Source: Enterobacter_D sp963521185
GTDB lineage: Bacteria > Pseudomonadota > Gammaproteobacteria > Enterobacterales > Enterobacteriaceae
NCBI GenBank assembly: GCA_963521185.1
Contig: CAUQTV010000004.1
Location: 186,001-250,000 of the forward strand
Direction: 5' to 3'
DNA length: 64,000 nucleotides
Positions 43,799 to 52,169 of the stretch are shown here, piece after piece. The position numbers and the translations under genes were made by a program. Within the stretch, counting starts at the first letter, position 1. Each line of letters begins with the position of its first letter. The notes beneath the pieces are model-generated. The model was given only the letters and a program-made list of their open reading frames with translations, made no database searches and had not been told where the DNA came from.

Positions 43799-44299
43799 TT
43801 ATGCGACTTTATTCGCGGTTTTCGATGGCAAAAAGCCTTCCAGCACAATCAGCGCCGCGCCGATACAAATGGCCGAGTCCGCGAGGTTAAAGGTCGCAAA
43901 GTGCCAGGCACCGACATAAAAATCGATCATGTCGACGACAAAACCGTGCCACAGGCGATCGAACAGATTGCCCAGCGCACCGCCAATAATCAGCGCATAG
44001 GCGATGTTATTGAGCTTTTGCGACGCCTTCGCGCGGTACATCATCACCATCAGTATGACGCAAATCCCGATAGCGATACCGGCAAAGAACCAGCGCTGCC
44101 AGCCGCCGCTGTCGGCGAGGAAGCTAAATGCTGCGCCATAGTTACGCGCATAATGCAGATTAAGCGACGGGAACAGCGACACCGTATCCCCCAAAGCAAA
44201 GCTCTGGAGGATCAGGTACTTGCTGCCCAGATCGATAATCAGCACGACCACCACCAGCCACAGCCAGCGCAGTCCTGTTGAACTGATCGGTTTACTCAT
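43799..44299 (-). CDS. lspA: Lipoprotein signal peptidase
   Basis: Inner-membrane aspartyl protease that cuts prolipoproteins before the lipidated Cys. 166 residues, four membrane helices; catalytic aspartates in GALGNLFDRLWHGFVVDMIDF and FNLADSAIC. The start overlaps the ileS stop by one base (TGATG), so translation is coupled. Confidence 0.98.
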   Translation of the reverse strand: MSKPISSTGLRWLWLVVVVLIIDLGSKYLILQSFALGDTVSLFPSLNLHYARNYGAAFSFLADSGGWQRWFFAGIAIGICVILMVMMYRAKASQKLNNIAYALIIGGALGNLFDRLWHGFVVDMIDFYVGAWHFATFNLADSAICIGAALIVLEGFLPSKTANKVA

Positions 44300-47115
44300 C
44301 AGGCAAACTTACGCTTTTCGCCGTCACCGGCTACGTTGCTCACACAGCGTCCGCAAATTTCTGCGTGTTCCGCCACCTTGCCGACGTCCGTGGTGTAATG
44401 CCAGCAGCGCGGGCATTTATCCCCTTCGGCTTTGCTCAATGCCACTTTCAGACCCTTCAGCAGTTCACTTTGCTGGGCGTCGTCGGTTGCACTCGCATAA
44501 TCCTCAACTTTCGCGCCGGAGGTCAACAGGACAAATCGCAATTCATCCCCCAGGGCGGTCAGTTTGGCGGCCAGTTCCGGTTCGGCAAACAGCGTCACCG
44601 CCGCTTCCAGAGAACCGCCCACTTTTTTGTCCGCACGCGCTTGCTCAATCACTTTGTTGACTTCGCCGCGCACGTTCAGCAGTTGATCCCAGAAAGCATT
44701 GTTCATGGCTTCGGTTTCCGCCAGACCGAACAGGCCGGTGTACCACTCGCCGGTGAACACATACTTCTCGCGATCGCCAGGCAGGTAGCCCCAGATTTCG
44801 TCCGCGGTGAAGGACATAATCGGTGCCATCCAGCGCACCAGCGCTTCACAGATGTGATACAGCGCGGTCTGGCAGCTGCGGCGTGCCACGCTGTCGGCTT
44901 TCGCGGTGTACTGGCGGTCTTTAATGATGTCGAGGTAGAACGAGCCCATCTCGATGGAGCAGAAACGCATCAGGCGCTGCACCACTTCGTGGAAATCGTA
45001 GGACTCATAGGCTTTCAGGATATCGTCCTGCGCGGCCTGCGCACAGCCCACGGCCCAGCGGTCCAGCACCACCATCTCTTCCGGTTTCACCATGTCTTTA
45101 AGCGGATCGAAACCGTTCAGGTTTGCCAGCAGGAAGCGCGCGGTGTTACGGATACGACGGTAGCTGTCGGCAGCACGTTTGAGGATCTCATCTGACACCG
45201 CCATTTCGCCGGTATAGTCAGTGGATGCCACCCACAGACGCAGAATGTCGGCGCCCAGTTTGTTCATCACATCCTGCGGCGACACGGTGTTACCGATGGA
45301 TTTCGACATTTTGCGGCCCTGACCATCAACGGTGAAACCGTGGGTCAGTACCTGGCGGTAAGGCGCTTTGCCCTTCATCGCCGTGGAGATCATCAGCGAC
45401 GACATGAACCAGCCGCGATGCTGGTCAGAGCCTTCCAGATACATGTCTGCGGCGTGACCGGCGAATTCCGGGCGCACGTCAACCACGGATGAGTGCGTTG
45501 AACCGGAGTCGAACCACACGTCCAGCGTATCCGGCACTTTCACGTAGTTGTCCGCATCGTCACCCATGATGTCGCGCGGGTCGAGATCCCACCACGCCTG
45601 GATGCCGTCTTCTTCAACGCGTTTAGCGACCGCTTCCATCAGCTCCAGCGTGTTCGGGTGCAGTTGCTCAGTGTCTTTATGCACGAACAGCGACATTGGC
45701 ACGCCCCAGGTACGCTGGCGAGAGATACACCAGTCCGGGCGGTTAGCGACCATCGATTCGATACGCGCCTGGCCCCAGTCCGGGATCCACTGCACGCCTT
45801 TGATCTCTTGCAGAGACTGCGCGCGCAGGCCCTTCTGATCCATGCTCACAAACCACTGCGGCGTGGCGCGGAAGATGATCGGTGATTTATGACGCCAGCA
45901 GCACGGATAGCTGTGAAGCAGCTTCTCCAGGTGCAGCAGCGCGCCTTTCTCACGCAGCAGCTCAACGATGGTGTCGTTGGCTTTGAACACGTTCATACCA
46001 TCAAGCGTCGGGTAAGTGCCCGCAAGATAGGTGCCGTCCGGGCCGACCGGGTTAGCGATCTCCAGACCGTATTTCTGGCTGATGGTGTAGTCGTCCGGAC
46101 CGTGACCACCGGCGGTATGCACCGCACCGGTACCCGCGTCGAGCGTAACGTGATCGCCTAAGATCGCCGGTACGTCGAAGCCCATAAACGGGTGCGCGAA
46201 ACGCAGGTTCTCAAGCTCAGCGCCGTTCACCGTACCCAGCACGGCGAATTCCGCCACGCCGATACGCTTCATCACGCCCTCAACCAGGTCTTTGGCCACG
46301 ATCAGCGCCTGGCCGTCTACCTGCACCAGCGCGTAGTCGAAGTCCGCAGACAGCGAAATGGCGCGGTTAGCCGGCAGCGTCCACGGCGTGGTGGTCCAGA
46401 TAACCAGGGAGACGGGACCGCTTACGCCCGGCAGGCCGAATTTGGCTTTCACGGCGTCCTGATCGACGGCAGCAAAGGCCACGTCGATAGACGGCGAGGT
46501 TTTGTCGTAATACTCCACTTCCGCTTCTGCCAGCGCAGAGCGGCAGTCAACGCACCAGTGCACCGGCTTCGCGCCTTTGTGCAGGTGACCGTTACCGATG
46601 ATTTTACCCAGCGCACGGATGATGTTGGCTTCGGTTTTGAAGTCCATGGTCAGGTACGGGTGCGACCAGTCGCCCAGCACGCCCAGACGGATAAAGTCTT
46701 CACGCTGACCGTTTACCTGCTCGGCGGCATATTTGCGGCACTCGGCGCGGAACTCTGCGGCGGTAACTTTTTCGCCCGGCTTGCCAATCAGCTGCTCAAC
46801 TTTCAGCTCGATAGGCAGACCGTGGCAGTCCCAGCCCGGCACGTACGGCGAGTCAAAACCCGTGAGCCCTTTGGACTTCACGATAATGTCTTTCAGAATC
46901 TTGTTAACCGAGTGACCAATATGAATGCTGCCATTCGCATAAGGAGGGCCATCATGCAGAATGAAGGTTTTTTTGCCTTTTTTCGCCGCACGGATGATGC
47001 CGTACAGGTCATCATCGGTCCAACGCGCCAGCATTCCCGGTTCGCGCTTGGCGAGATCGCCACGCATCGGGAACCCTGTTTCCGGCAAATTCAGGGTAGA
47101 TTTATAGTCACTCAT
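44299..47115 (-). CDS. ileS: Isoleucyl-tRNA synthetase
   Basis: 938 residues, class I synthetase. HIGH motif in YANGSIHIGHSVN (near residue 60), a large CP1 editing domain, KMSKS near residue 603 and a C-terminal zinc finger with CPRCWHY and CGRCVSNV. Charges tRNA-Ile and edits valine. Between ribF and lspA as in E. coli. Confidence 0.99.
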   Translation of the reverse strand: MSDYKSTLNLPETGFPMRGDLAKREPGMLARWTDDDLYGIIRAAKKGKKTFILHDGPPYANGSIHIGHSVNKILKDIIVKSKGLTGFDSPYVPGWDCHGLPIELKVEQLIGKPGEKVTAAEFRAECRKYAAEQVNGQREDFIRLGVLGDWSHPYLTMDFKTEANIIRALGKIIGNGHLHKGAKPVHWCVDCRSALAEAEVEYYDKTSPSIDVAFAAVDQDAVKAKFGLPGVSGPVSLVIWTTTPWTLPANRAISLSADFDYALVQVDGQALIVAKDLVEGVMKRIGVAEFAVLGTVNGAELENLRFAHPFMGFDVPAILGDHVTLDAGTGAVHTAGGHGPDDYTISQKYGLEIANPVGPDGTYLAGTYPTLDGMNVFKANDTIVELLREKGALLHLEKLLHSYPCCWRHKSPIIFRATPQWFVSMDQKGLRAQSLQEIKGVQWIPDWGQARIESMVANRPDWCISRQRTWGVPMSLFVHKDTEQLHPNTLELMEAVAKRVEEDGIQAWWDLDPRDIMGDDADNYVKVPDTLDVWFDSGSTHSSVVDVRPEFAGHAADMYLEGSDQHRGWFMSSLMISTAMKGKAPYRQVLTHGFTVDGQGRKMSKSIGNTVSPQDVMNKLGADILRLWVASTDYTGEMAVSDEILKRAADSYRRIRNTARFLLANLNGFDPLKDMVKPEEMVVLDRWAVGCAQAAQDDILKAYESYDFHEVVQRLMRFCSIEMGSFYLDIIKDRQYTAKADSVARRSCQTALYHICEALVRWMAPIMSFTADEIWGYLPGDREKYVFTGEWYTGLFGLAETEAMNNAFWDQLLNVRGEVNKVIEQARADKKVGGSLEAAVTLFAEPELAAKLTALGDELRFVLLTSGAKVEDYASATDDAQQSELLKGLKVALSKAEGDKCPRCWHYTTDVGKVAEHAEICGRCVSNVAGDGEKRKFA

Positions 47116-47164
47116 CAGATTCTCGGTTCCGTATGTAAAACGTATTTTGGCGTTAAGCCGGGTT

Positions 47165-48091
47165 TTATAGCCCTAAAAACTCGCGGGCGGTTAACTCATC
47201 TTTGGCAATCTGCGCTTTTAACGCATCCAGCGACGCGAATCGCTGCTCGCTGCGTATTTTTTTACGCAGTATCACATCTATATGGCGTCCGTAGAGGTCC
47301 ATTACAACGTCCAACAGATGCACTTCCAACTGCTGGCGCACGCCCGCCACCGTGGGGCGGGTGCCGATATTCGCCACGCCGGGAAGCGTGTGCTCGCCAA
47401 GCCCGGCGACTTCCACCGCGTACACCCCTTTTACCGGGGAGACCTGGCGGCGAAGCGGTAAATTGGCGGTCGGGAAGCCAATGGTGCGGCCCAGCTCATC
47501 GCCGTGCACCACGCGCCCGGAGATCGTGAACGGATGCCCCAACAGTGTTTCAGCCAGTTCAAGATCGTCATCGGCCAGCGCCTGACGTACCGCCGTGCTG
47601 CTGACGCGAACGCCGCCCTGGCAATAGGTTTGGGTACTGGTGACGTCGAAGCCGTACTCCAGCCCCGCCTTCTGTAATAACAAGAAATCGCCCTGACGAC
47701 CAGCGCCGTAGCGGAAATCATCCCCGACGGCGAGGAACTGTACGCCGAGGCGTTTGACCAGTAAGTCGCTGACGAAGTTTTGTGCCGTGAGCGCAGCGAA
47801 GCGGCGGTCAAACCGCACGCACAGGACGTAATCCACGCCGCACTCCGCCAGATAACGCAGCTTGTCTCGCAGGCGCGTCAGGCGAGCAGGTGCTTTATCA
47901 CCCGCAAATAGCTCCAGCGGCTGCGGTTCAAAAATCATCACCACAACCGGTAGACCACGTGCGCGGCCCTCTTCACGCAGCCCCTGTAACAGGGCCTGAT
48001 GGCCACGGTGCACGCCGTCGAAATTACCAATAGTCAACACACACCCGCGCGGGGCCTGGCTGAGATTATGTATGCCGCGTATCAGCTTCAT
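47165..48091 (-). CDS. ribF: Bifunctional riboflavin kinase / FMN adenylyltransferase
   Basis: Makes FMN and then FAD from riboflavin. 308 residues, slightly shorter than E. coli RibF (313). N-terminal nucleotidyltransferase with TIGNFDGVHRGHQALL; C-terminal kinase with GRTIGFPTANL and GVYAVEV. First gene of the ileS-lspA-fkpB-ispH operon, 49 bp before ileS. Confidence 0.97.
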   Translation of the reverse strand: MKLIRGIHNLSQAPRGCVLTIGNFDGVHRGHQALLQGLREEGRARGLPVVVMIFEPQPLELFAGDKAPARLTRLRDKLRYLAECGVDYVLCVRFDRRFAALTAQNFVSDLLVKRLGVQFLAVGDDFRYGAGRQGDFLLLQKAGLEYGFDVTSTQTYCQGGVRVSSTAVRQALADDDLELAETLLGHPFTISGRVVHGDELGRTIGFPTANLPLRRQVSPVKGVYAVEVAGLGEHTLPGVANIGTRPTVAGVRQQLEVHLLDVVMDLYGRHIDVILRKKIRSEQRFASLDALKAQIAKDELTAREFLGL

Positions 48092-48418
48092 GTCTGGCTC
48101 AAAAACGGGGAAATCGGCTGAGTATACCTTGTACAGCGTTCAAGGTTAACCGGCGATTGGCCTTCATAAAGAGAAAGCTGTATTGATTTCATTGCGCTTC
48201 TGACAACGTGCAGAAAATTCTGGGCGTTGACTGTGATTTTTGTGGCGGAAAAGCTGTATTCACGCGCAGCTTGCTGGTAGAATCCTGCGCCATCACACGT
48301 AACGAGTGTCGCACACTAGCGGCGCTTATTTGCACAAATCCATTGACAAAAGAAGGCTAAGAGGGCATATTCCTCGGCCTTTGAATTGTCCACATAGATC
48401 ATATTTGGGAGTTGGACC
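48092..48418 (+). promoter_or_regulatory. ribF/rpsT divergent intergenic region with two rpsT promoters
   Basis: Promoter P2: TTGACA (48343-48348), 17-bp spacer, CATATT (48366-48371). Upstream candidate P1: -10 TAGAAT (48278-48283) with a poor -35. Two rpsT promoters are known in E. coli. I see no protein gene; the plus-strand frame 48306-48500 covers the promoter and the rpsT start and is a shadow. Confidence 0.7.
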
Positions 48419-48682
48419 TTGGCTAATATCAAATCAGCTAAGAAGCGCGCCGTTCAGTCTGAAAAGGCACGCAAGCACAACGCAAGCCGTCGCTCAATGA
48501 TGCGTACTTTCATCAAGAAAGTATACGCAGCGATTGAAGCTGGCGACAAAGCCGCTGCGCAAAATGCATTTAATGAAATGCAACCGATCGTGGATCGCCA
48601 GGCTGCTAAAGGCCTGATCCACAAAAACAAAGCAGCGCGTCATAAAGCAAACCTGACCGCGCAGATCAGCAAACTGGCTTAA
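48419..48682 (+). CDS. rpsT: 30S ribosomal protein S20 (UUG start)
   Basis: 87 residues, basic, primary 16S rRNA-binding protein (MANIKSAKKRAVQSEKAR). The start codon is TTG with GGGAG upstream, as in E. coli, where the UUG start is needed for autoregulation by S20. Monocistronic with its own terminator. Confidence 0.98.
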   Translation: MANIKSAKKRAVQSEKARKHNASRRSMMRTFIKKVYAAIEAGDKAAAQNAFNEMQPIVDRQAAKGLIHKNKAARHKANLTAQISKLA

Positions 48683-48706
48683 TCGCCCGCTTGTTGTACT
48701 TTGTTG

Positions 48707-48733
48707 AAAAAACCCGCTCAGGCGGGTTTTTTT
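48707..48733 (+). terminator. rpsT terminator
   Basis: AACCCGC/GCGGGTT stem with TCAG loop, preceded by six A and followed by seven T; strong and symmetrical enough to act from both sides (nhaA ends at 48819). Confidence 0.9.
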
Positions 48734-48818
48734 ACGTCTGTTGTTTACCTCTCAGAATCTGTACCCCCGCCTGCTGACGCCTGCAAACATGCGACGTCAG
48801 CGACGGAGTCACTTTTCC

Positions 48819-49982
48819 TCAGGCCGGTTTAAAGCGCCAGCGCAGCAGCAAATAGCCCAACAGCGCGGACAGCACCGATCCGGCCAGAATGCCTAACTTG
48901 GCAAGATCGACCAGCTCAGGCTCCAGCTCGGCAAACGCCAGCGTGGTGATGAATATCGACATGGTAAAGCCGATACCGCACAGTACGCCGACGGCCATGA
49001 TCTGCTGAAAGGTCGCACCCTGCGGCAGCCTCGCCAGCTTAAAGCGCAGCGCAAGCCAGGTGAAAAGGCTGATACCGAGCGGCTTGCCGAAGATAAGACC
49101 CGCCATAATACCGACCGGCAACATTGACGTCAGGCCCTGAAGGGTGACGCCCTGCAACGAGACGCCCGCATTGGCGAAGGCAAACAGCGGCAGTATGAGC
49201 CAGCCTACCCAGGGACGCAGTACGTGCTCCAGATTGATGGCCGGGGAAACGCCGTCCTTCTCTTTTAGGGGAATAAAGAAACCGATAATTACCCCGGCAA
49301 TGGTAGCGTGCACGCCCGACTTCAGCACCGCGGTCCACAGCACCACACCCACCAGGATATACAATCCCGTACGCCGGATGTTCAGCATATTCATGACCGC
49401 CAGCACGACGATCGCCGCCGCCGCAACGCCCAGGGAGAGCATGGAAAGCTGGCTGGTGTAGAACAGCGCGATAATCAGGATTGCCCCGAGGTCGTCGATA
49501 ATCGCCAGCGCCATCAGGAAAATCTTCAGCGCGGGGGGAATACGGTTGCCTAATAACGCCAGCACGCCCAGTGCAAACGCGATGTCGGTGGCGGTCGGGA
49601 TCGCCCAGCCGTGGCGCGCAATCGGATCGTGGGCGTTAAAAATCAGATATACCAGCGCCGGGAGCACCATGCCGCCGAGGGCCGCGATCACCGGGAAAAT
49701 AGCCTGGTGCCGGGTGGCAAGCGATCCCTGCACCAGCTCTTGTTTGACCTCCAGGCCAATGGCGAGGAAGAAGATTGCCATCAGCGCATCGTTGATCCAC
49801 AGCAGCATGTCTTTATGAATTTCGAGCGAGCCAACGGTCAGCTCAACGGGTGTATTAAGGAAATTGCGGTAGATGTCCTGCGTGGCATCAACGTTTGCCA
49901 GTAGCATGGCCGCCACGGCCGCGATGATCAGCGTAACGCCCCCAGAGGCCTCGCTGTTAATGAAGCGTTGTATCAGTCTCAC
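48819..49982 (-). CDS. nhaA: Na+/H+ antiporter NhaA
   Basis: 387 residues, 12 membrane segments. Transport-site aspartates are in ATDIAFALG and AIIDDLGAILII, and the pH-sensing and loop regions match the family (GIGFTMSIFI near the end). Exports Na+ or Li+ in exchange for protons at alkaline pH. In E. coli nhaR, its activator, lies directly downstream; here only 84 bp separate the nhaA stop from the rpsT terminator and there is no nhaR. Confidence 0.97.
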   Translation of the reverse strand: MRLIQRFINSEASGGVTLIIAAVAAMLLANVDATQDIYRNFLNTPVELTVGSLEIHKDMLLWINDALMAIFFLAIGLEVKQELVQGSLATRHQAIFPVIAALGGMVLPALVYLIFNAHDPIARHGWAIPTATDIAFALGVLALLGNRIPPALKIFLMALAIIDDLGAILIIALFYTSQLSMLSLGVAAAAIVVLAVMNMLNIRRTGLYILVGVVLWTAVLKSGVHATIAGVIIGFFIPLKEKDGVSPAINLEHVLRPWVGWLILPLFAFANAGVSLQGVTLQGLTSMLPVGIMAGLIFGKPLGISLFTWLALRFKLARLPQGATFQQIMAVGVLCGIGFTMSIFITTLAFAELEPELVDLAKLGILAGSVLSALLGYLLLRWRFKPA

Positions 49983-50116
49983 TGTTGTTCTCTCTGTCTT
50001 ACTTGTCCATCGTTAACAATAGGGTAACCGGGAGAACACGCCGGTAAAAGGGGTTTTGTTTCAATCGACAGAGTTTTACGAATGAGATACACATCAACAG
50101 GATGCAGCAGTGCCAA

Positions 50117-50138
50117 CCAAAGACGGTGAAGTCTTTGG
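50117..50138 (-). terminator. Hairpin after the RHS accessory genes
   Basis: 8-bp stem CCAAAGAC/GTCTTTGG with a 6-base loop, 22 bp beyond the stop codon at 50161. No T run, so this is a weak call. Confidence 0.35.
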
Positions 50139-50160
50139 CGGCAGCGTAATGAGAAATGAA

Positions 50161-51117
50161 TTAGTCAGTGATAACAATCACCGGAAGGTAATCAGCTTTA
50201 GCCGTTACCTGGAATGTGCCATTATTTCCATACTGGTCGTAAATTTCAAGCGTATACTTACCCACTGATTTAGTCGATCCCTCTTTCTCTGTGCTAATGT
50301 TAGTGAAACATTGTTGACCCGGTCTCTCATTTATCGTGAAGTTGCATACGGTGCCGTTCGGGGCGACATAATCCATAGTCTTACCAGCCTCCTGGCCATC
50401 CATATACAATACAGTTAAATGCTCGGCATAAATACGCTCACAAAACTGTTGGTTATCAAGAGGTATCGACGCATTATTGCTACTGGTTTTAAATACAACC
50501 AATTGCTTATTTTTGAAGGCATAGAAAAGGCTAAATTTATTAACGGGTGAAACTGTGTTGGTTACTTTTTCCGAGAATGCCCCTTTGTATAACGTCATGT
50601 CATCTGTGGTGTAAACCTTTTCAACAAGCGGACTCAGTGAAACGTAGGAATCGAAGCCACCGCCGAGTGCTGTGTCATAGGTGGTAGACTCACCATCAAA
50701 GAGTTTAACTGCTAATGACTTCGCGCTATAGGCCTTGCTGTCGGCAGAAATGCGCATAATGAAGCATTGCGGCGTCATATATCCCGGCATAGCACTCAAT
50801 TGAGGCGCTGAAATCTCCTGTGAATTATTTATTGATGAGTGGCCTAAAATCATACCATCCGAAATAAATTCTCCTGATCCAGCGCCATTATGCCAGCCTG
50901 TGTTATCCAGAGGTTCACGCGTATAGTAATCGCACACCGACAGGGCGTCATTAAGCTGCCCATTATCTAAAAAAATCTGATTGTACTGACTGTCCGTCAC
51001 AATCACGTTGACCATTAATTCAACTTCATTACGCCCGTTAGCATAAACCTGACCTGCGGTAGTTTTATTGCGTAATGATACGCTTAAAAAAGTCACATTC
51101 GAAAATAGTGTTGTCAT
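50161..51117 (-). CDS. RHS-locus accessory protein 2, unknown function
   Basis: 318 residues; not recognised. Paralogous to the preceding gene (51133-52074): shared N terminus (LFxNVxxLS[IV]S), YANGxNxV near residue 25, VTDxxYxQ near 41, a CDYYT/GDYFT segment, and a C-terminal xERPGQ plus DQYGNxG block. The alternating pattern suggests an all-beta protein; YANG-V-V-VTD recalls bacterial Ig-like domains, which is inference. No signal peptide or membrane helix. AGGTGA precedes the ATG. Last gene of the RHS transcription unit, 15 bp from its paralogue. Confidence 0.7.
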   Translation of the reverse strand: MTTLFSNVTFLSVSLRNKTTAGQVYANGRNEVELMVNVIVTDSQYNQIFLDNGQLNDALSVCDYYTREPLDNTGWHNGAGSGEFISDGMILGHSSINNSQEISAPQLSAMPGYMTPQCFIMRISADSKAYSAKSLAVKLFDGESTTYDTALGGGFDSYVSLSPLVEKVYTTDDMTLYKGAFSEKVTNTVSPVNKFSLFYAFKNKQLVVFKTSSNNASIPLDNQQFCERIYAEHLTVLYMDGQEAGKTMDYVAPNGTVCNFTINERPGQQCFTNISTEKEGSTKSVGKYTLEIYDQYGNNGTFQVTAKADYLPVIVITD

Positions 51118-51132
51118 TTTAAATCACCTGTA

Positions 51133-52074
51133 TTATGCATTATAAATTTCAATGATTTTGCCGTAGTTAGCCGGGTGCAAATAGACGTACCCCCAATTAC
51201 CATATTGGTCAAAGGCTTTGAACCGGCAATCCTCATCATAATACGAATAGGACCGAGCATTCGATACGGTCACTCTGGTGGCCGAAATTTGGCCTGGGCG
51301 TTGATTATAATCAATCGGTATCTTGGTATTATCGTCCAATGTAATCGTCATTGTGGCGGGATCGCCTACCTGGAAACAATACTGATAAGTGATGGTTGAA
51401 TCGGCCGTTTGCTCATAAAAATGTTCCATACTGGGGTTGTCAAATCCAATCACTTTAAATTGCGCTGTTGTTAAACTCGAGGTAATGGAAACATAATAAT
51501 CATCCTGGTCAACGTGATGTCCATTCACATCCCAGGATTTTGCATCTACGCGCTGTAATTTTAGATCGAGCACATCATACACCACTGGCGGAAGCGCAGA
51601 GATAGTAACGCCATTATCAAACGGCGTACCTTTGCCACTGGTAAACCAGGTATTATTATTATCAGGTGTCAGGTAAGCACAAAGCGTTCTGGAGGAGGCG
51701 GAATATTTATCGTTAACGACGTAAAGCGTTACAGACTGATAGTCGCTGGCAGCATCTAACGCCTGCGCATTCTCTACCTGCTGATTAGTCGAATTGAGTA
51801 AGCCCGAGGTAACAAACTGATTAGCGCCGCGTGACATAAACCAGCCATCACCGGGATTGATGGGAAAAGGAGTATTGGTAAAATAGTCCCCGATAAAAAC
51901 GCACTGCGCTATTTGTTGCTCCGTCAGGATAACCTGCTGATAATTTGCATCGGTCACCATAAATACAATCGTGACCGGCACCTGGTTCTCGCCATTTGCG
52001 TATAGCCAACTGTCTGACTGACCGTTATTAAAACTAATACTAAGATAATTAACATTCTCAAATAACTTACTCAT
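51133..52074 (-). CDS. RHS-locus accessory protein 1, unknown function
   Basis: 313 residues from the ATG at 52074 (AAGGAAC 4 bp upstream); the frame extends to 52089. Paralogue of the next gene with the same YANGENQV, VTDANYQQ, NQRPGQ and FDQYGNWG landmarks, but diverged in the middle. Lies 95 bp after the RHS stop, where RHS systems usually place an immunity gene; its size, the downstream paralogue and the lack of known immunity folds make that role uncertain. It may instead be a structural or adhesive partner. Confidence 0.7.
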   Translation of the reverse strand: MSKLFENVNYLSISFNNGQSDSWLYANGENQVPVTIVFMVTDANYQQVILTEQQIAQCVFIGDYFTNTPFPINPGDGWFMSRGANQFVTSGLLNSTNQQVENAQALDAASDYQSVTLYVVNDKYSASSRTLCAYLTPDNNNTWFTSGKGTPFDNGVTISALPPVVYDVLDLKLQRVDAKSWDVNGHHVDQDDYYVSITSSLTTAQFKVIGFDNPSMEHFYEQTADSTITYQYCFQVGDPATMTITLDDNTKIPIDYNQRPGQISATRVTVSNARSYSYYDEDCRFKAFDQYGNWGYVYLHPANYGKIIEIYNA

Positions 52075-52169
52075 AAATGTTCCTTTCAATTAGTTTTCAC
52101 AAAACAGTATTGCGTGAAGCGTTTTGGCAGCCAGAAAAAGACTGCCGCGTTAAAACACTGTGGCAATGA

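Noticed and set aside
48306..48500. 64-codon frame between ribF and rpsT as a yaaY-like gene
   Set aside because: It overlaps the rpsT promoter and the rpsT start in another frame and does not resemble YaaY.
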